The notes below the pieces were generated by a model. It was given only the letters and a program-made list of their open reading frames with translations. It had not been told where the DNA came from and made no database searches. From positions 1-64,000 of the forward strand of contig CAJUKG010000009.1 of NCBI GenBank assembly GCA_910586925.1: 64,000 nt of DNA, given 5' to 3'. The stretch is from an uncultured Christensenellaceae bacterium (lineage in GTDB: Bacteria; Bacillota; Clostridia; Christensenellales; Pumilibacteraceae). The position numbers and the translations under genes are program-made. Below are positions 49,625-58,995 of this stretch, piece after piece. Every line of letters begins with the position of its first letter. Position 1 is the first letter of the stretch.

Positions 49625-51409
49625 ATGAACGATTACGGTAAATTAAAGAGCGGGACCGATATTCGCGGAGTCGCGATAGCATCGGAGGAAAAACCCGCAC
49701 TGCTGACCGAACAGGCGGTCGCTGATTTTGCGGGCGCGTTCGCGCTGTGGTTGCAGCGTCGCACGGGCAAGGCTCGGTGCAAAATAGCGATCGGCAGGGA
49801 CAGCAGGCTCACGGGCGAGCTTTTCCAAAAAACGATCATCGACAAGCTCAAGTATTGCTCGCTCGAACTTTTCGATTGCGGAATGTTCTCGACGCCCGCC
49901 GCGTTCATGACGACCAAACTTCCGTCCATGCAGGCGGACGGCGCGATAATGATTACCGCGAGCCATCACCCCAAAGACATAAACGGCTTGAAGTTCTTTA
50001 CCGCCGACGGCGGTGTGAATTCCGCAGAGCTTGACGAGATCATAGAGCTTGCCGACGCGGGCGAGTGCGTCAAGCCGGGTTCGCTTTCCATGATCATTCG
50101 CCGCGATTATATGCGGCTTTACTGCGACACTTTGTGCGACATGATCAGAAAGGGAACGGGATTGTTCATGCCGCTCAAAGGCATGAAAATAGTCGTAGAC
50201 GCAGGGCACGGCGCGGGCGGTTTCTTTGCGGACCGCGTGCTGTCGCCGCTCGGCGCGGACGTATCGGCGTCGCAGTTTTTGCAGCCCGACGGTGCGTTCC
50301 CTGCGCACCCGCCCAATCCCGAGAATGCCGAAGCGATGGAGTCGCTCAAAACGCGCGTTGTGGAATCGGGCGCGGATATAGGCATAATTTTCGACGCCGA
50401 CGTGGATAGGTGCGCCGTGGTCACGGGCGACGGCACGGAAGTCAACCGTTGCAGGCTTATAGCACTCGCCGCGGCTATGATACTTCCCGAGCACAAGGGC
50501 GCGACGATAGTTACCGACTCGGTGACGACCGAGGGGCTGCGTAAATTCATAGAGGCGCACGGCGGAGTGCAAAAGCGTTTTCGCCGCGGCTACCGCAACG
50601 TGATAGACGAGGCGAAACGGCTTTGCGATGCGGGCACCGACGCGCCGCTTGCGATAGAGAGCAGCGGACACGTGGCGTTCAAAGAACATTACTTTCTCGA
50701 CGACGGTGCGTATTTCGTGGCGAAGATACTCGTCACGTTCGCGAACCTGCGCAGGAAAGGTAAAGATCTCGTCGATCTCATAGACGGACTTGAAACGCCG
50801 CTCGAGGAGTGCGACGTGCGGCTTAAGATGACGGGACGGGATTGGAAAGCTACGGCGGAAAAGATAATCTCGCGGCTTAACGGAATAGCCGAGCGCATGT
50901 TGCGTATTTCCGAAGATAACTACGAAGGTGTGCGGGCGTACGTGTCGCATGCGGACGGGTATTTTATAGTACGCACGAGCGTGCACGATCCCGTTGTGCC
51001 CATATATATCGAATCGAATAAGCGCGGCGGCGCACTGTCGATAGCGCGGTTCCTGTACTCGTATATGTGCGGTTTTTCGGGCGTCGATATGTCGCCGCTG
51101 CAACAGCTCATCGACGAAAAAACGATAGAACTCGAAATCGAAAAATCTGACGATGACGGATATGATGATCTTGCGCAGGGCGAGGAAGCGGCGGTGTTCG
51201 ACGTCGGTGAAGGAACGAACGATTTCGACGGGTTCGACGAAATCGAGGAATCCGAACAGGCGGAGCAAGACGATTTTAACGAGGATACGACCGATGCGGA
51301 TTTCGGCGGGTTCGACGCAGACGACGGTTATGCCGTAGACGGAGAGGCGGATTTCGACGAAACAAATCCTATCAGCGAACAAACGGGCGAAGATCCCGAC
51401 CAATTCTAA
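49625..51409 (+). CDS. Phosphomannomutase/phosphoglucomutase with acidic tail
   Basis: A 594-residue phosphohexomutase. It shows SGTDIRGVA at the start, the phosphoserine loop ITASHHPKDINGLKFF, the metal loop FDADVDRCAVV, and the sugar loop ESSGHVAFKEHYFLDDGAY. The phosphate-binding domain reads RTSVHDPVVPIYIES rather than the RxSGTEP of GlmM. The last ~90 residues are strongly acidic, with repeated DFDGFDE- and FGGFDADD-like segments and no predicted fold; this tail is unusual for the family. GGAG 5 bases before the ATG. Transketolase follows 25 bases after the stop. Confidence 0.9.
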   Translation: MNDYGKLKSGTDIRGVAIASEEKPALLTEQAVADFAGAFALWLQRRTGKARCKIAIGRDSRLTGELFQKTIIDKLKYCSLELFDCGMFSTPAAFMTTKLPSMQADGAIMITASHHPKDINGLKFFTADGGVNSAELDEIIELADAGECVKPGSLSMIIRRDYMRLYCDTLCDMIRKGTGLFMPLKGMKIVVDAGHGAGGFFADRVLSPLGADVSASQFLQPDGAFPAHPPNPENAEAMESLKTRVVESGADIGIIFDADVDRCAVVTGDGTEVNRCRLIALAAAMILPEHKGATIVTDSVTTEGLRKFIEAHGGVQKRFRRGYRNVIDEAKRLCDAGTDAPLAIESSGHVAFKEHYFLDDGAYFVAKILVTFANLRRKGKDLVDLIDGLETPLEECDVRLKMTGRDWKATAEKIISRLNGIAERMLRISEDNYEGVRAYVSHADGYFIVRTSVHDPVVPIYIESNKRGGALSIARFLYSYMCGFSGVDMSPLQQLIDEKTIELEIEKSDDDGYDDLAQGEEAAVFDVGEGTNDFDGFDEIEESEQAEQDDFNEDTTDADFGGFDADDGYAVDGEADFDETNPISEQTGEDPDQF

Positions 51410-51434
51410 TATATTTCGGACAAGGAGAACAAAT

Positions 51435-53453
51435 ATGACAAACGAAGAACTTACAGTATCTACTTTACGCGTGAATGCGGTGGAAGCGATCGAGAAAGCA
51501 AAAAGCGGACATCCCGGCATTTGTCTCGGGGCGGCTCCGGTCATGTACACGTTGTTTTCGCGGCATCTGAAGCACAATCCCAAAAATCCCAATTTCTTCG
51601 ATCGTGACAGATTTGTTCTTTCGGCGGGGCACGGTTCCGCGCTTTTATACGCGGTGTTGCAAATGTTCGGTTACGGACTGACGAAAGAGGACATGATGCG
51701 CTTCCGTCAGCTTTCGTCCAAGACTCCCGGTCATCCCGAGTACGGTGTGACGGCGGGCGTCGAGGTGTCCACAGGACCTCTCGGACAGGGAATCGCGAAC
51801 GCTGTCGGTTTCGCGCTTGCCGAGCGCATACTCGCGCAAAAATTCAATACGCCTGACTGCAAACTCGTCGACCACTATACATACGCGCTTTGCGGCGACG
51901 GTTGCATGATGGAAGGAATAGAGAGCGAAGCGGCGTCGTTTGCGGGCACGCAAAAACTCGGCAAGCTCGTAGTGCTGTATGACAGCAACAATATAACGAT
52001 CGAGGGCAGTACCGATCTTGCGTTCACCGAGGACGTCGGCAAACGCCACGAAGCACTCGGCTGGCAGGTCATTCGCGTAAAGAACGGCGAAGACCTCGAC
52101 GCGATTTCCGCGGCTATAACTCTCGCGAAAGCGGAAACGGACAAGCCGTCGCTCATAATAGTAGATACCACGATCGGGTACGGTTCGCCGCTCGCAGGCA
52201 CGAGCGCGTGCCACGGCGCACCGCTCGGTTCGGATAACGTTAAAGCACTTCGCAAAACTCTCGGTTATAAAGCCGCCGCGTTCGAGATCCCGTCCGCCGT
52301 TGCCGACGGTATCGCGGAGCTTGCGCCGACGTTCGCCAAGTATGAATCGGAATGGAACAAGATCGTCAAATCGTATAAGAGCAAATATCCCGAACAGTAC
52401 GAGGAGTTTCAAACGTGGCGTAAAGGCGCGGTGGGATTCGAAGAACTCGATTGCATTTACGAAAAACCGCAAAAGGACGAAGCGACACGCACCTCGTCGT
52501 CGCGGATACTAAATGCCGTTGCGGATAAGCACGGGTTCATAGTCGGCGGGTCCGCCGATCTCGCGCCGTCCAATCAGGTCGTGCTTAAAAACGGCGGCGA
52601 CGTGTGCGCGGACGGGTTCGGGCGGAATATTCATTTCGGTATTCGCGAGCACGCCATGGGCGCGATTTGCAACGGTATGTATTTGCACGGCGGACTGCTT
52701 CCGTTCTGCGCTACGTTCACGGTGTTCTCCGATTATATGAAAGCGGCTATTCGCATGAGCGCGCTCATGAATATCCCCGTAACGTACATATTCACTCACG
52801 ACAGTATCGGCGTGGGCGAGGACGGTCCTACGCATCAGCCCGTCGATCAGCTCGAAATGTTGCGCGCAATCCCCGGCATCAAGGTGTTCCGTCCCGCCGA
52901 CGCGAAGGAAACCGCCGCGGCGTACGAATCTGCATGGACGGGCAAAAGCCCGACCGCCGTCGTGCTGTCGCGACAGGGACTCAAACAGCACGACTGCACG
53001 GGCGTGGACGCGCTGTACGGCGGATATGTCGTCGCGGACAGTTCCAAAGAAATTCCCGACGTAATACTCATTGCGAGCGGTTCGGAACTCACTCTCGCGC
53101 TCGACGCGAAAAAACAGCTTCTCAAAGAAAACATCGACGCGCGCGTCGTCAGCATGCCTTGCATGGAACTGTTCGATATACAAACGGCGAAGTACCGCGA
53201 GTCGGTATTGCCTTGCAACGTGCGTGCGCGTGTCGCGATCGAGGCGGGGCGGTCGCTCTGTTGGTATAAGTATGTCGGACTCGACGGCGAGTTTTGCTGT
53301 ATGGACGTGTTCGGCAAGTCCGCGCCCGCAAACGTCATGTTCGAGGTGTGTGGGTTCAATGTGGAAAATGTAGTCAAACTTGCCAAAAAGACCATACGTA
53401 CTTGCAGCAAAAACGAAGCACTGTTCGGAACGGGCGGCGAAGATGATAAGTAA
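51435..53453 (+). CDS. tkt: Transketolase
   Basis: A 672-residue thiamine-diphosphate enzyme of the pentose phosphate pathway, and a source of erythrose-4-phosphate for the shikimate pathway encoded just upstream. It shows KSGHPGICLGAAPVMYTL, the TPP motif GDGCMMEGIESEAASFAG with NN, GYGSPLAGTSACHGAPLG, and in the second half FGIREHAMGAICNGM and DSIGVGEDGPTHQPVDQL. AAGGAG precedes the ATG. The end overlaps the next gene by 11 bases. Confidence 0.96.
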   Translation: MTNEELTVSTLRVNAVEAIEKAKSGHPGICLGAAPVMYTLFSRHLKHNPKNPNFFDRDRFVLSAGHGSALLYAVLQMFGYGLTKEDMMRFRQLSSKTPGHPEYGVTAGVEVSTGPLGQGIANAVGFALAERILAQKFNTPDCKLVDHYTYALCGDGCMMEGIESEAASFAGTQKLGKLVVLYDSNNITIEGSTDLAFTEDVGKRHEALGWQVIRVKNGEDLDAISAAITLAKAETDKPSLIIVDTTIGYGSPLAGTSACHGAPLGSDNVKALRKTLGYKAAAFEIPSAVADGIAELAPTFAKYESEWNKIVKSYKSKYPEQYEEFQTWRKGAVGFEELDCIYEKPQKDEATRTSSSRILNAVADKHGFIVGGSADLAPSNQVVLKNGGDVCADGFGRNIHFGIREHAMGAICNGMYLHGGLLPFCATFTVFSDYMKAAIRMSALMNIPVTYIFTHDSIGVGEDGPTHQPVDQLEMLRAIPGIKVFRPADAKETAAAYESAWTGKSPTAVVLSRQGLKQHDCTGVDALYGGYVVADSSKEIPDVILIASGSELTLALDAKKQLLKENIDARVVSMPCMELFDIQTAKYRESVLPCNVRARVAIEAGRSLCWYKYVGLDGEFCCMDVFGKSAPANVMFEVCGFNVENVVKLAKKTIRTCSKNEALFGTGGEDDK

Positions 53454-54024
53454 GTTTTTCGCTTTTCTCGACAGAATGAAGCTCATCGACAGGTGGGCAC
53501 TCATGCGCAATACATCCGTCGAGGACGTTGCTCAACATACCATGCAGGTCGCAATGATAGCCCACGCGCTATGCGTGATAGAAAACACGCTGTACGGCGG
53601 CGATTACAACGCCGAACGCGCCGCAGTGACCGCGCTATATCACGAGTCGGCGGAAGTCGTGACAGGCGATTTGCCTACGCCCGTAAAGTATTACGACGAC
53701 GATATCAACCGCGCTTACAAGAATATCGAAAGGCGTGCCGAGCAAAAGCTCATAGACACGCTTCCGGACGCGCTTAAGAACGCTTTTTCGCCGTTTGTCA
53801 AGCCGAACAAAAAGGACAAAGAATACGCGATTGTCAAACGCGCCGACAAGATGAGCGCGCTCATTAAATGCGTGGAAGAACTCGCGGTAGGGAATACCGA
53901 GTTCCAAAACGCTTACGATGCGACGCTTAAGAGCCTCGAGAACGTGGAAGAAAAATCCGTAAAATACTTCCTCGAAACGTTCATCCCCGCATATTCGATG
54001 AGTCTTGATAACTTGTTGGATTAG
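53443..54024 (+). CDS. HD-domain 5'-deoxynucleotidase, YfbR-like
   Basis: A 193-residue HD-superfamily phosphohydrolase. The opening FFAFLDRMKLIDRWALMRNT, then SVEDVAQHTMQVAMIAHAL, ALYHESAEVVTGDLPTPVKY and KRADKMSALIKC match YfbR-type enzymes that dephosphorylate deoxynucleoside 5'-monophosphates. The HD metal ligands are the histidine in QHTMQV, HE in YHESAE, and the aspartate in RADKMSA. The ATG overlaps the end of tkt. A terminator follows. Confidence 0.9.
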   Translation: MISKFFAFLDRMKLIDRWALMRNTSVEDVAQHTMQVAMIAHALCVIENTLYGGDYNAERAAVTALYHESAEVVTGDLPTPVKYYDDDINRAYKNIERRAEQKLIDTLPDALKNAFSPFVKPNKKDKEYAIVKRADKMSALIKCVEELAVGNTEFQNAYDATLKSLENVEEKSVKYFLETFIPAYSMSLDNLLD

Positions 54025-54051
54025 CCGCAAATAAATTCCTATAATAATTAT

Positions 54052-54087
54052 AACCCCCGCTTCGATATTCGAGGCGGGGGTTGTTTA
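54052..54087 (+). terminator. Intrinsic terminator after the nucleotidase gene
   Basis: AACCCCCGCTTCGA (54052-54065) pairs with TCGAGGCGGGGGTT (54069-54082) over 14 positions with one wobble, followed by GTTTAT. Confidence 0.75.
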
Positions 54088-54115
54088 TCGTTTGAAAGTT
54101 CTGTGCGGGTGACGC

Positions 54116-54238
54116 ATACCGCGACTGCGTAGCTACAGTAGTTGTGGGTATTGACTGCGTGTAAAAACGTAACTATGCAGTAGGTGATGATACCGCGACT
54201 GCATAGCTACAGTAGTTGTTGTATGATTGCGTGTAAAA
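54116..54238. repeat. Imperfect tandem repeat of about 73 bp
   Basis: ATACCGCGACTGC(G/A)TAGC and the following TACAGTAGTTGT occur at 54116-54145 and again at 54190-54219. TGCGTGTAAAA follows each copy (54156-54166 and 54228-54238). Between them TAACTATGCAGTAG is an inverted version of the same core. The core is itself nearly palindromic around GTAGCTAC. The second copy runs up to the stop codon of the DegV gene. No protein is encoded. Confidence 0.7.
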
Positions 54239-55105
54239 CTATTCTTCGGTGCGGGTGTCGCCCGTAAAGAACAGCGCGACCGTACCGGGACCCGAGTGAC
54301 TGCCTATAACATAGCTCAACGGAATGATCTTAACGGGCATGCCGAACTTAGCGGTGACCTCGTCGGCGACGTATTTCGCGTCGTCATAGCAGTCGCCGTG
54401 GGTGATGTATACCGTGTCGCTTTCGTGATTGTAGCGTTCTTCCATTTTATCGACGAGAGCTTTGAGCGATTTCTTTCTACCGATTACTTTCTTGACGGGC
54501 ACGAGCCTGCCTATTTCGTCGACGTGAAGAACGGGTTTGACGTTGAGTATGTTCCCGAAGAACGCCGAGCCTTTGCTCAGCCTGCCGCCGCGGGCGAGGT
54601 ACTTGAGGTCGTCCACGACGAAGTAGTGTATTACTCTGTCGCGCACTTCTTCGGCATATTTGCACGTTTCTTCGAACGACGCGCCGCTCGCGCGCTTGTT
54701 TGCGACGAGCGTCACGAACAGTCCTTCGCCGCCAGAAGCCGCTTTGGAATCGACTACGTATACTTTATGTTCGTTTGTCGCGTTGAGTTCTTCGGCGACG
54801 CGTTTGAAGTTGTCGTAAGTTCCGGACAGTGCGCTCGCGAACGCGAGATACAGCACGTCCTTGCCTTCACCGAGCAGTTCGGTGAGGAAAGTGCGGGCGT
54901 CGTCCTCGTTTATCATAGAGGTGCTTGTCCGTGCGCCTTTACGCATCGCGTCGTAGAATTCGTGAAACTCGAGTTGGTTGCTTTCGCTCTTTCCGTATGC
55001 GACGTCGTTGACGAAATACATCATGTCGCGGCACGCCACTTCGTGTTCGCGAAGCATTTCCTTCGTAAGATCGCAGGTGCTGTCGGTTGCAATGATAAAA
55101 TCCAT
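54239..55105 (-). CDS. DegV family fatty-acid-binding protein
   Basis: A 288-residue DegV protein; members bind fatty acids and feed the FakA kinase in Bacillota. The opening IATDSTCDLTKEML, then SNQLEFHEFYDAMRKG, ARTSTSMINEDDARTFL, VVDSKAASGGEGLFVTLV, KYLARGGRLSKGSAFFGNIL and NVKPVLHVDEIG, with the closing IGSHSGPGTVALFFTGD, all fit the family. GAGGT lies 4 bases before the ATG. The fatty acid cannot be told from sequence. Confidence 0.93.
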   Translation of the reverse strand: MDFIIATDSTCDLTKEMLREHEVACRDMMYFVNDVAYGKSESNQLEFHEFYDAMRKGARTSTSMINEDDARTFLTELLGEGKDVLYLAFASALSGTYDNFKRVAEELNATNEHKVYVVDSKAASGGEGLFVTLVANKRASGASFEETCKYAEEVRDRVIHYFVVDDLKYLARGGRLSKGSAFFGNILNVKPVLHVDEIGRLVPVKKVIGRKKSLKALVDKMEERYNHESDTVYITHGDCYDDAKYVADEVTAKFGMPVKIIPLSYVIGSHSGPGTVALFFTGDTRTEE

Positions 55106-55156
55106 AATTACCTCGTAATAAATATTTTATATCGTCTTTGGTAATTCTTCTCGTGT

Positions 55157-55666
55157 TTACTGCAAAAATGCTGGGGCGAGATCGACTCCCGCGTCTTGAG
55201 TGAGTTCCAATACGAACAGGGCACGGACATATCCGCGGTCGAATGTTGTGGAATGTACGTAGAACTGTTTGCCGTAGTAATACCTTGCGAGTTTGTAATA
55301 CTTGGCGTTCGTATGCAAGGCGACGGCTTTTGCGCCGCTGTCTTGTGCGTATGACACGGCTATGTCGAGCAGTGCCGAGCCTAATCCGACGTTCGTTATT
55401 TCGGGGCTTACGCCGAACCGATAAATATACCACAGATCGTCGGAGAGCTTCTTTATGCGGATCGCACCGACAACCGTGCCGCGTTTTTCGGCGACAAACA
55501 CCGCGTTTTCGCGAATGTCGGCGAGGGTGGAAGCTATCGTTTCTTTGAGTGCTTTAACTTCGTATGTTACGTGCAACTCGTCCTGATACGGCGAAAACGA
55601 TTCTTTTGTTACTTTGAGCACCGCGTCGGTGTCCTCGTCCGTCGCGCGCCTGATAGCAAGATACAT
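55157..55666 (-). CDS. GNAT family N-acetyltransferase
   Basis: A 169-residue single-domain acetyltransferase. The acetyl-CoA site reads FGVSPEITNVGLGSALLDIA, with a preceding beta strand VFVAEKRGTVVGAIRI and a following AKAVALHTN. AAGGAT precedes the ATG. It lies 10 bases downstream of argF on the same strand, so it is probably in the same transcript. A role as N-acetylglutamate synthase would fit the arginine context, but nothing in the sequence shows it; the substrate is unknown. Confidence 0.85.
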   Translation of the reverse strand: MYLAIRRATDEDTDAVLKVTKESFSPYQDELHVTYEVKALKETIASTLADIRENAVFVAEKRGTVVGAIRIKKLSDDLWYIYRFGVSPEITNVGLGSALLDIAVSYAQDSGAKAVALHTNAKYYKLARYYYGKQFYVHSTTFDRGYVRALFVLELTQDAGVDLAPAFLQ

Positions 55667-55675
55667 ACTAAATCC

Positions 55676-56629
55676 TTACCTGTGCTTTTTGTTCATCAAA
55701 AGGCACATGACCGCTTTTTGAACGTGCAGGCGGTTTTCCGCTTCTTGGAATATGATGGAGCGGGTGGAGTCTATTACGTCCTCGGTGACTTCCTCGCCGC
55801 GGTGCGCGGGCAGACAGTGCATGAACACGGCGTCCTTGCTCGCAAGCGCGAGTACGTCCGAATTGACTTGATAGGGCATGAGAGCCTTGACTTTGGCGGG
55901 GTCTTTCTCCTGTCCCATGGAAAAGAATACGTCCGTGTACAGCACGTCGGCGTCTTTCGCGGCTTCTTCCACGCTGTCGGTTACGGTGACATTGCCTTGC
56001 TTTTGCGCCGCTTCGACGATTTCGGGATTCGGTTCATAGCCCTTGGGCGAACAGATATAAACGTTCATACCCGTCTTTGCGCCTGCGAGCATGAGCGAGT
56101 GCGCCATATTGTTGCCGTCGCCGAAGTACGAGAATTTTATATCCTTGAGCTTGCCGAACCGTTCGTATACGGTGAATATGTCGGCGAGTGCCTGACAGGG
56201 GTGGAAGTCGTCGGTAAGCCCGTTGATGACGGCGAATTTACCGCAGCTTGCGAGCTCCTCGACGTCGGACTGCTTGAACGTGCGGATCATCACGCCGTCT
56301 ATGCCGTAGCCCGAAAGCACTCCCGCCGTGTCGCGGATAGTTTCTCCGCGTCCGAGCTGAATATCGTTGCTCGAAAGAAATAGCGCGTGCCCGCCGAGCT
56401 GGAAAATGCCTTGCTCGAAAGAAACGCGCGTGCGCGTAGACGATTTTGTGAAGATCATCGCAAGAGTCTTGCCCTTGAGATATTCGTGCTTTTTGCCTTT
56501 ATATAACGCTGTTTTCAGCTTGCCCGCAAGATGCAGGATCTCGTAAATATCCGACGGTGAATAGTCGAGAAGGTTGAGCAAATGTTTGTGCTCGATTTTG
56601 CCCTTCGGCTTATACGATGAAACGTCCAT
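55676..56629 (-). CDS. argF: Ornithine carbamoyltransferase
   Basis: A 317-residue enzyme making citrulline from ornithine and carbamoyl phosphate. The carbamoyl phosphate motif is KSSTRTRVSFEQG; others are DDFHPCQALADI, YFGDGNNMAHSLMLAGAKTG, the ornithine loop VFFSMGQE, and HCLPAHRGEEV. AGGAG 4 bases before the ATG. It has its own promoter at 56716-56744, separated from the upstream argD by a hairpin terminator. An anabolic role is inferred from the neighbouring argB, argC and argD. Confidence 0.95.
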   Translation of the reverse strand: MDVSSYKPKGKIEHKHLLNLLDYSPSDIYEILHLAGKLKTALYKGKKHEYLKGKTLAMIFTKSSTRTRVSFEQGIFQLGGHALFLSSNDIQLGRGETIRDTAGVLSGYGIDGVMIRTFKQSDVEELASCGKFAVINGLTDDFHPCQALADIFTVYERFGKLKDIKFSYFGDGNNMAHSLMLAGAKTGMNVYICSPKGYEPNPEIVEAAQKQGNVTVTDSVEEAAKDADVLYTDVFFSMGQEKDPAKVKALMPYQVNSDVLALASKDAVFMHCLPAHRGEEVTEDVIDSTRSIIFQEAENRLHVQKAVMCLLMNKKHR

Positions 56630-56715
56630 AATTCTCCTGACCGTTTATAGTCGATAAATTTTATATTTGTATATAACAATTACGGGTTATCCCGATTTTT
56701 CTCGTGTATGGTTTG

Positions 56716-56744
56716 ATTATACCATTTACGGCGCAGTTTGGCAA
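56716..56744 (-). promoter_or_regulatory. Promoter of argF
   Basis: On the minus strand TTGCCA (56744-56739), 17 bp, TATAAT (56721-56716). No convincing ArgR box was found around it, and no argR gene is in the window. Confidence 0.75.
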
Positions 56745-56753
56745 GCAAAAAGA

Positions 56754-56795
56754 ATAAACAAAACCGTATTTTCGCGGTATTGGCGGAAAATACGG
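56754..56795 (-). terminator. Terminator between argD and argF
   Basis: On the minus strand CCGTATTTTCCGC (56795-56783) pairs with GCGAAAATACGG (56775-56764) with one bulge, followed by TTTTGTTTATTC. The opposite strand also has a T-run after the stem, so it may act in both directions. Confidence 0.7.
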
Positions 56796-56831
56796 CTTTT
56801 TTCTGCACTTTTTTATATATGTGTTGCGTTA

Positions 56832-58028
56832 TTACATTACATTCGTGCTTGCGCAAACCTCGTCGAGCGCGGCTACAAGTCCGTCAATCTGCTCGCGCGT
56901 TATGGTGAGCGGGGGAACGAGTCGCACGGTATTGTGTCCCGCGACGTTGACGAGATACCCGCGTTCGCGCAATTTGCCTTCGATCGCGGCGGCAGGGAGT
57001 TTGTCTATAAATTGGATCCCGCGCATAAGCCCGCGTCCGCGAATGTCGGTTATGAAGTTGTACTTGGAAAAATGCGCGAGCCGTTCGCCGAAGTATTCGC
57101 CGACCTTCGCGGAGCTTTCGAGAAGTCCGCCTTCGGTGAGGACCTCAAGCACCGAATCGGCGGCGGCGCAGGCGAGCGGATTGCCGCCGAACGTCGAGCC
57201 GTGATCGCCGAGCGCGAACGATGTGCCCACTTCTTCGGACGCAAGACACGCGCCCATCGGTATACCGCCGGCTATGCCTTTTGCGAGCGTGATCATGTCG
57301 GGCTTTATCCCGAAATGCTCGAACGAAAAGAGTTTGCCGGTGCGTCCCATGCCCGTCTGCACTTCGTCGACGATGAAAAGTATTCCTTTCGACTTGCATA
57401 ATGCGTACGCATTTACGAGAAAATCGTTGGAGAACGGACGTACGCCGCACTCGCCTTGAATGGTTTCGAGCATTACCGCGCCCACGCTGTCGTCGAGCTT
57501 GGACTTGAAATCGTCGAAGTCGTTGTATTTGAAATGCCCGAACCCCGACGGCAGCGGCGCGTACGCTTCGTGCTGTGCGGTGTTGCCGGTAAGCGTGAGG
57601 GTCGCGAGCGATCTGCCGTGGAATGCGCGTTCGGCGGCGAGTATGCGTTTGTTGCCGCCGTGATTTTTGAAATAGCGTCGGGCGAGCTTGATCGCACATT
57701 CGTTCGATTCCGCGCCCGAGTTCGTCAGAAACACGCGCTGAAATCCCGACGCTTCGCACAGCCGAGTGATATACTTCGACTGTATTTCGGTGTAGTAGTG
57801 GTTGGATACGTGAATCAGTTTGTGCACCTGTTCGCACACCGCCGCGGTGTATTCGGGGTGGTTGTAGCCGAGAATATTCGACGCAATGCCCGCCACGAAA
57901 TCCACATATTCGTTGCCGAAAGTGTCGTATACGCAGTTGCCTTCGCCGCGTTCGAGCGCGATATTATCCCGCGCGAAAACGGGCATATAGTGGGTAGCTT
58001 CGGCTTCTTTGATTTTATTGATGTTCAT
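56832..58028 (-). CDS. argD: Acetylornithine aminotransferase
   Basis: A 398-residue PLP-dependent class III aminotransferase. Features are YVDFVAGIASNILGYNHPE, LTNSGAESNECAIKLAR for phosphate binding, RAFHGRSLATLTLTG, VMLETIQGECGV, the aspartate in FIVDEVQTGMGRTG, the PLP lysine in ITLAKGIAGGIPMGA and HGSTFGGNPLACAAA. AAGGTG precedes the ATG. It follows argB by about 85 bases with no clear terminator between, so argC-argB-argD probably form one transcript. Confidence 0.95.
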   Translation of the reverse strand: MNINKIKEAEATHYMPVFARDNIALERGEGNCVYDTFGNEYVDFVAGIASNILGYNHPEYTAAVCEQVHKLIHVSNHYYTEIQSKYITRLCEASGFQRVFLTNSGAESNECAIKLARRYFKNHGGNKRILAAERAFHGRSLATLTLTGNTAQHEAYAPLPSGFGHFKYNDFDDFKSKLDDSVGAVMLETIQGECGVRPFSNDFLVNAYALCKSKGILFIVDEVQTGMGRTGKLFSFEHFGIKPDMITLAKGIAGGIPMGACLASEEVGTSFALGDHGSTFGGNPLACAAADSVLEVLTEGGLLESSAKVGEYFGERLAHFSKYNFITDIRGRGLMRGIQFIDKLPAAAIEGKLRERGYLVNVAGHNTVRLVPPLTITREQIDGLVAALDEVCASTNVM

Positions 58029-58113
58029 TGTTCACCTTTTATATTATATTGTTCGGCTTTGCGTAGTTTCCGTAACTGTTTAATATATGCCGACGACACG
58101 CAAAAGATTACGG

Positions 58114-58977
58114 TCACGCCTCGATCATCGTGCCGACGCCGCTGTCGGTAAACAGTTCGAGGAGTATAGAGTGGGGCAGAGTGCCGTTGAGAACGAATAC
58201 GCTGTTAATGCCGCGCTCGATCGCGTCGATACAGCTGTTCGCTTTGGGCACCATGCCGCCCGACACCGCGCCGCTTTCTATCATTTTGCGAAGCTCGCCG
58301 ATGCTTATGCGGTTTATGAGCGACGACGCATCGCCGCGTTTTGCCATTATGCCGTCGATGTCGGTGAGGAAAAGCAGTTTCTCGGCGTGCATAGCCGCGC
58401 CTATTGCCGCCGCAGCCACGTCCGCGTTGACGTTGTAGCTGTTGCCCGCTTCGTCGGTCGCTATTGATGCTATTACGGGAACGAATTCGTCTTTGGCGAG
58501 AATTTCGAGAAGTTTGGCGTTGATTTCGGTTATTTTGCCGACGTATCCGAGTTCGGGGTCGAGCTTTTCGGCTTTTATCAGTTGCGAGTCTTTGCCGCAA
58601 AGCCCTATCGCTTTGACGCCCATGGAATTAAGTTCGCCGACGATGTTCTTATTGATCTTGCCGCACAGTATCATCTGCGCGACTTCCATTGTTTGCTCGT
58701 CGGTGACGCGCATGCCGTTTTTGAACTGCGCTTCTATTCCCAGCCTGCCGAGCAGTTTGTTTATTTCGGGACCGCCGCCGTGTACGAGTATGGGGTTTAC
58801 GCCGACTATTTTAAGTGCGGCAATGTCTTGAAGAATAGTGGTGGTGACCGCTTCGTCGTTCATGGCGTTCCCGCCGTACTTGACTACTATCGTCTTGCCG
58901 GAATATTTGCGTATGTACGGCAACGCTTCGCATATTATTTGCGCCCGTTCGATCGTCGATTTGTAAGATTCTTTCAT
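58114..58977 (-). CDS. argB: Acetylglutamate kinase
   Basis: A 287-residue amino-acid kinase phosphorylating N-acetylglutamate. It shows TIVVKYGGNAMN, NPILVHGGGPEINKLLGRLG, FKNGMRVTDEQTMEVAQMIL, GKINKNIVGELNSMG, and NVNADVAAAAIGAAM with LLFLTDIDGIM. GGAGC precedes the ATG. It lies 18 bases after argC. I could not judge whether it has the N-terminal helix linked to arginine feedback inhibition; residues 1-20 are charged and helical, which would allow it. Confidence 0.96.
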   Translation of the reverse strand: MKESYKSTIERAQIICEALPYIRKYSGKTIVVKYGGNAMNDEAVTTTILQDIAALKIVGVNPILVHGGGPEINKLLGRLGIEAQFKNGMRVTDEQTMEVAQMILCGKINKNIVGELNSMGVKAIGLCGKDSQLIKAEKLDPELGYVGKITEINAKLLEILAKDEFVPVIASIATDEAGNSYNVNADVAAAAIGAAMHAEKLLFLTDIDGIMAKRGDASSLINRISIGELRKMIESGAVSGGMVPKANSCIDAIERGINSVFVLNGTLPHSILLELFTDSGVGTMIEA

Positions 58978-58995
58978 TGTTTCGCTCCGAATGTG

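Noticed and set aside
49643..51592. Minus-strand frame of about 650 codons under the phosphohexomutase
   Set aside because: Shadow of the coding strand, with no start signal.
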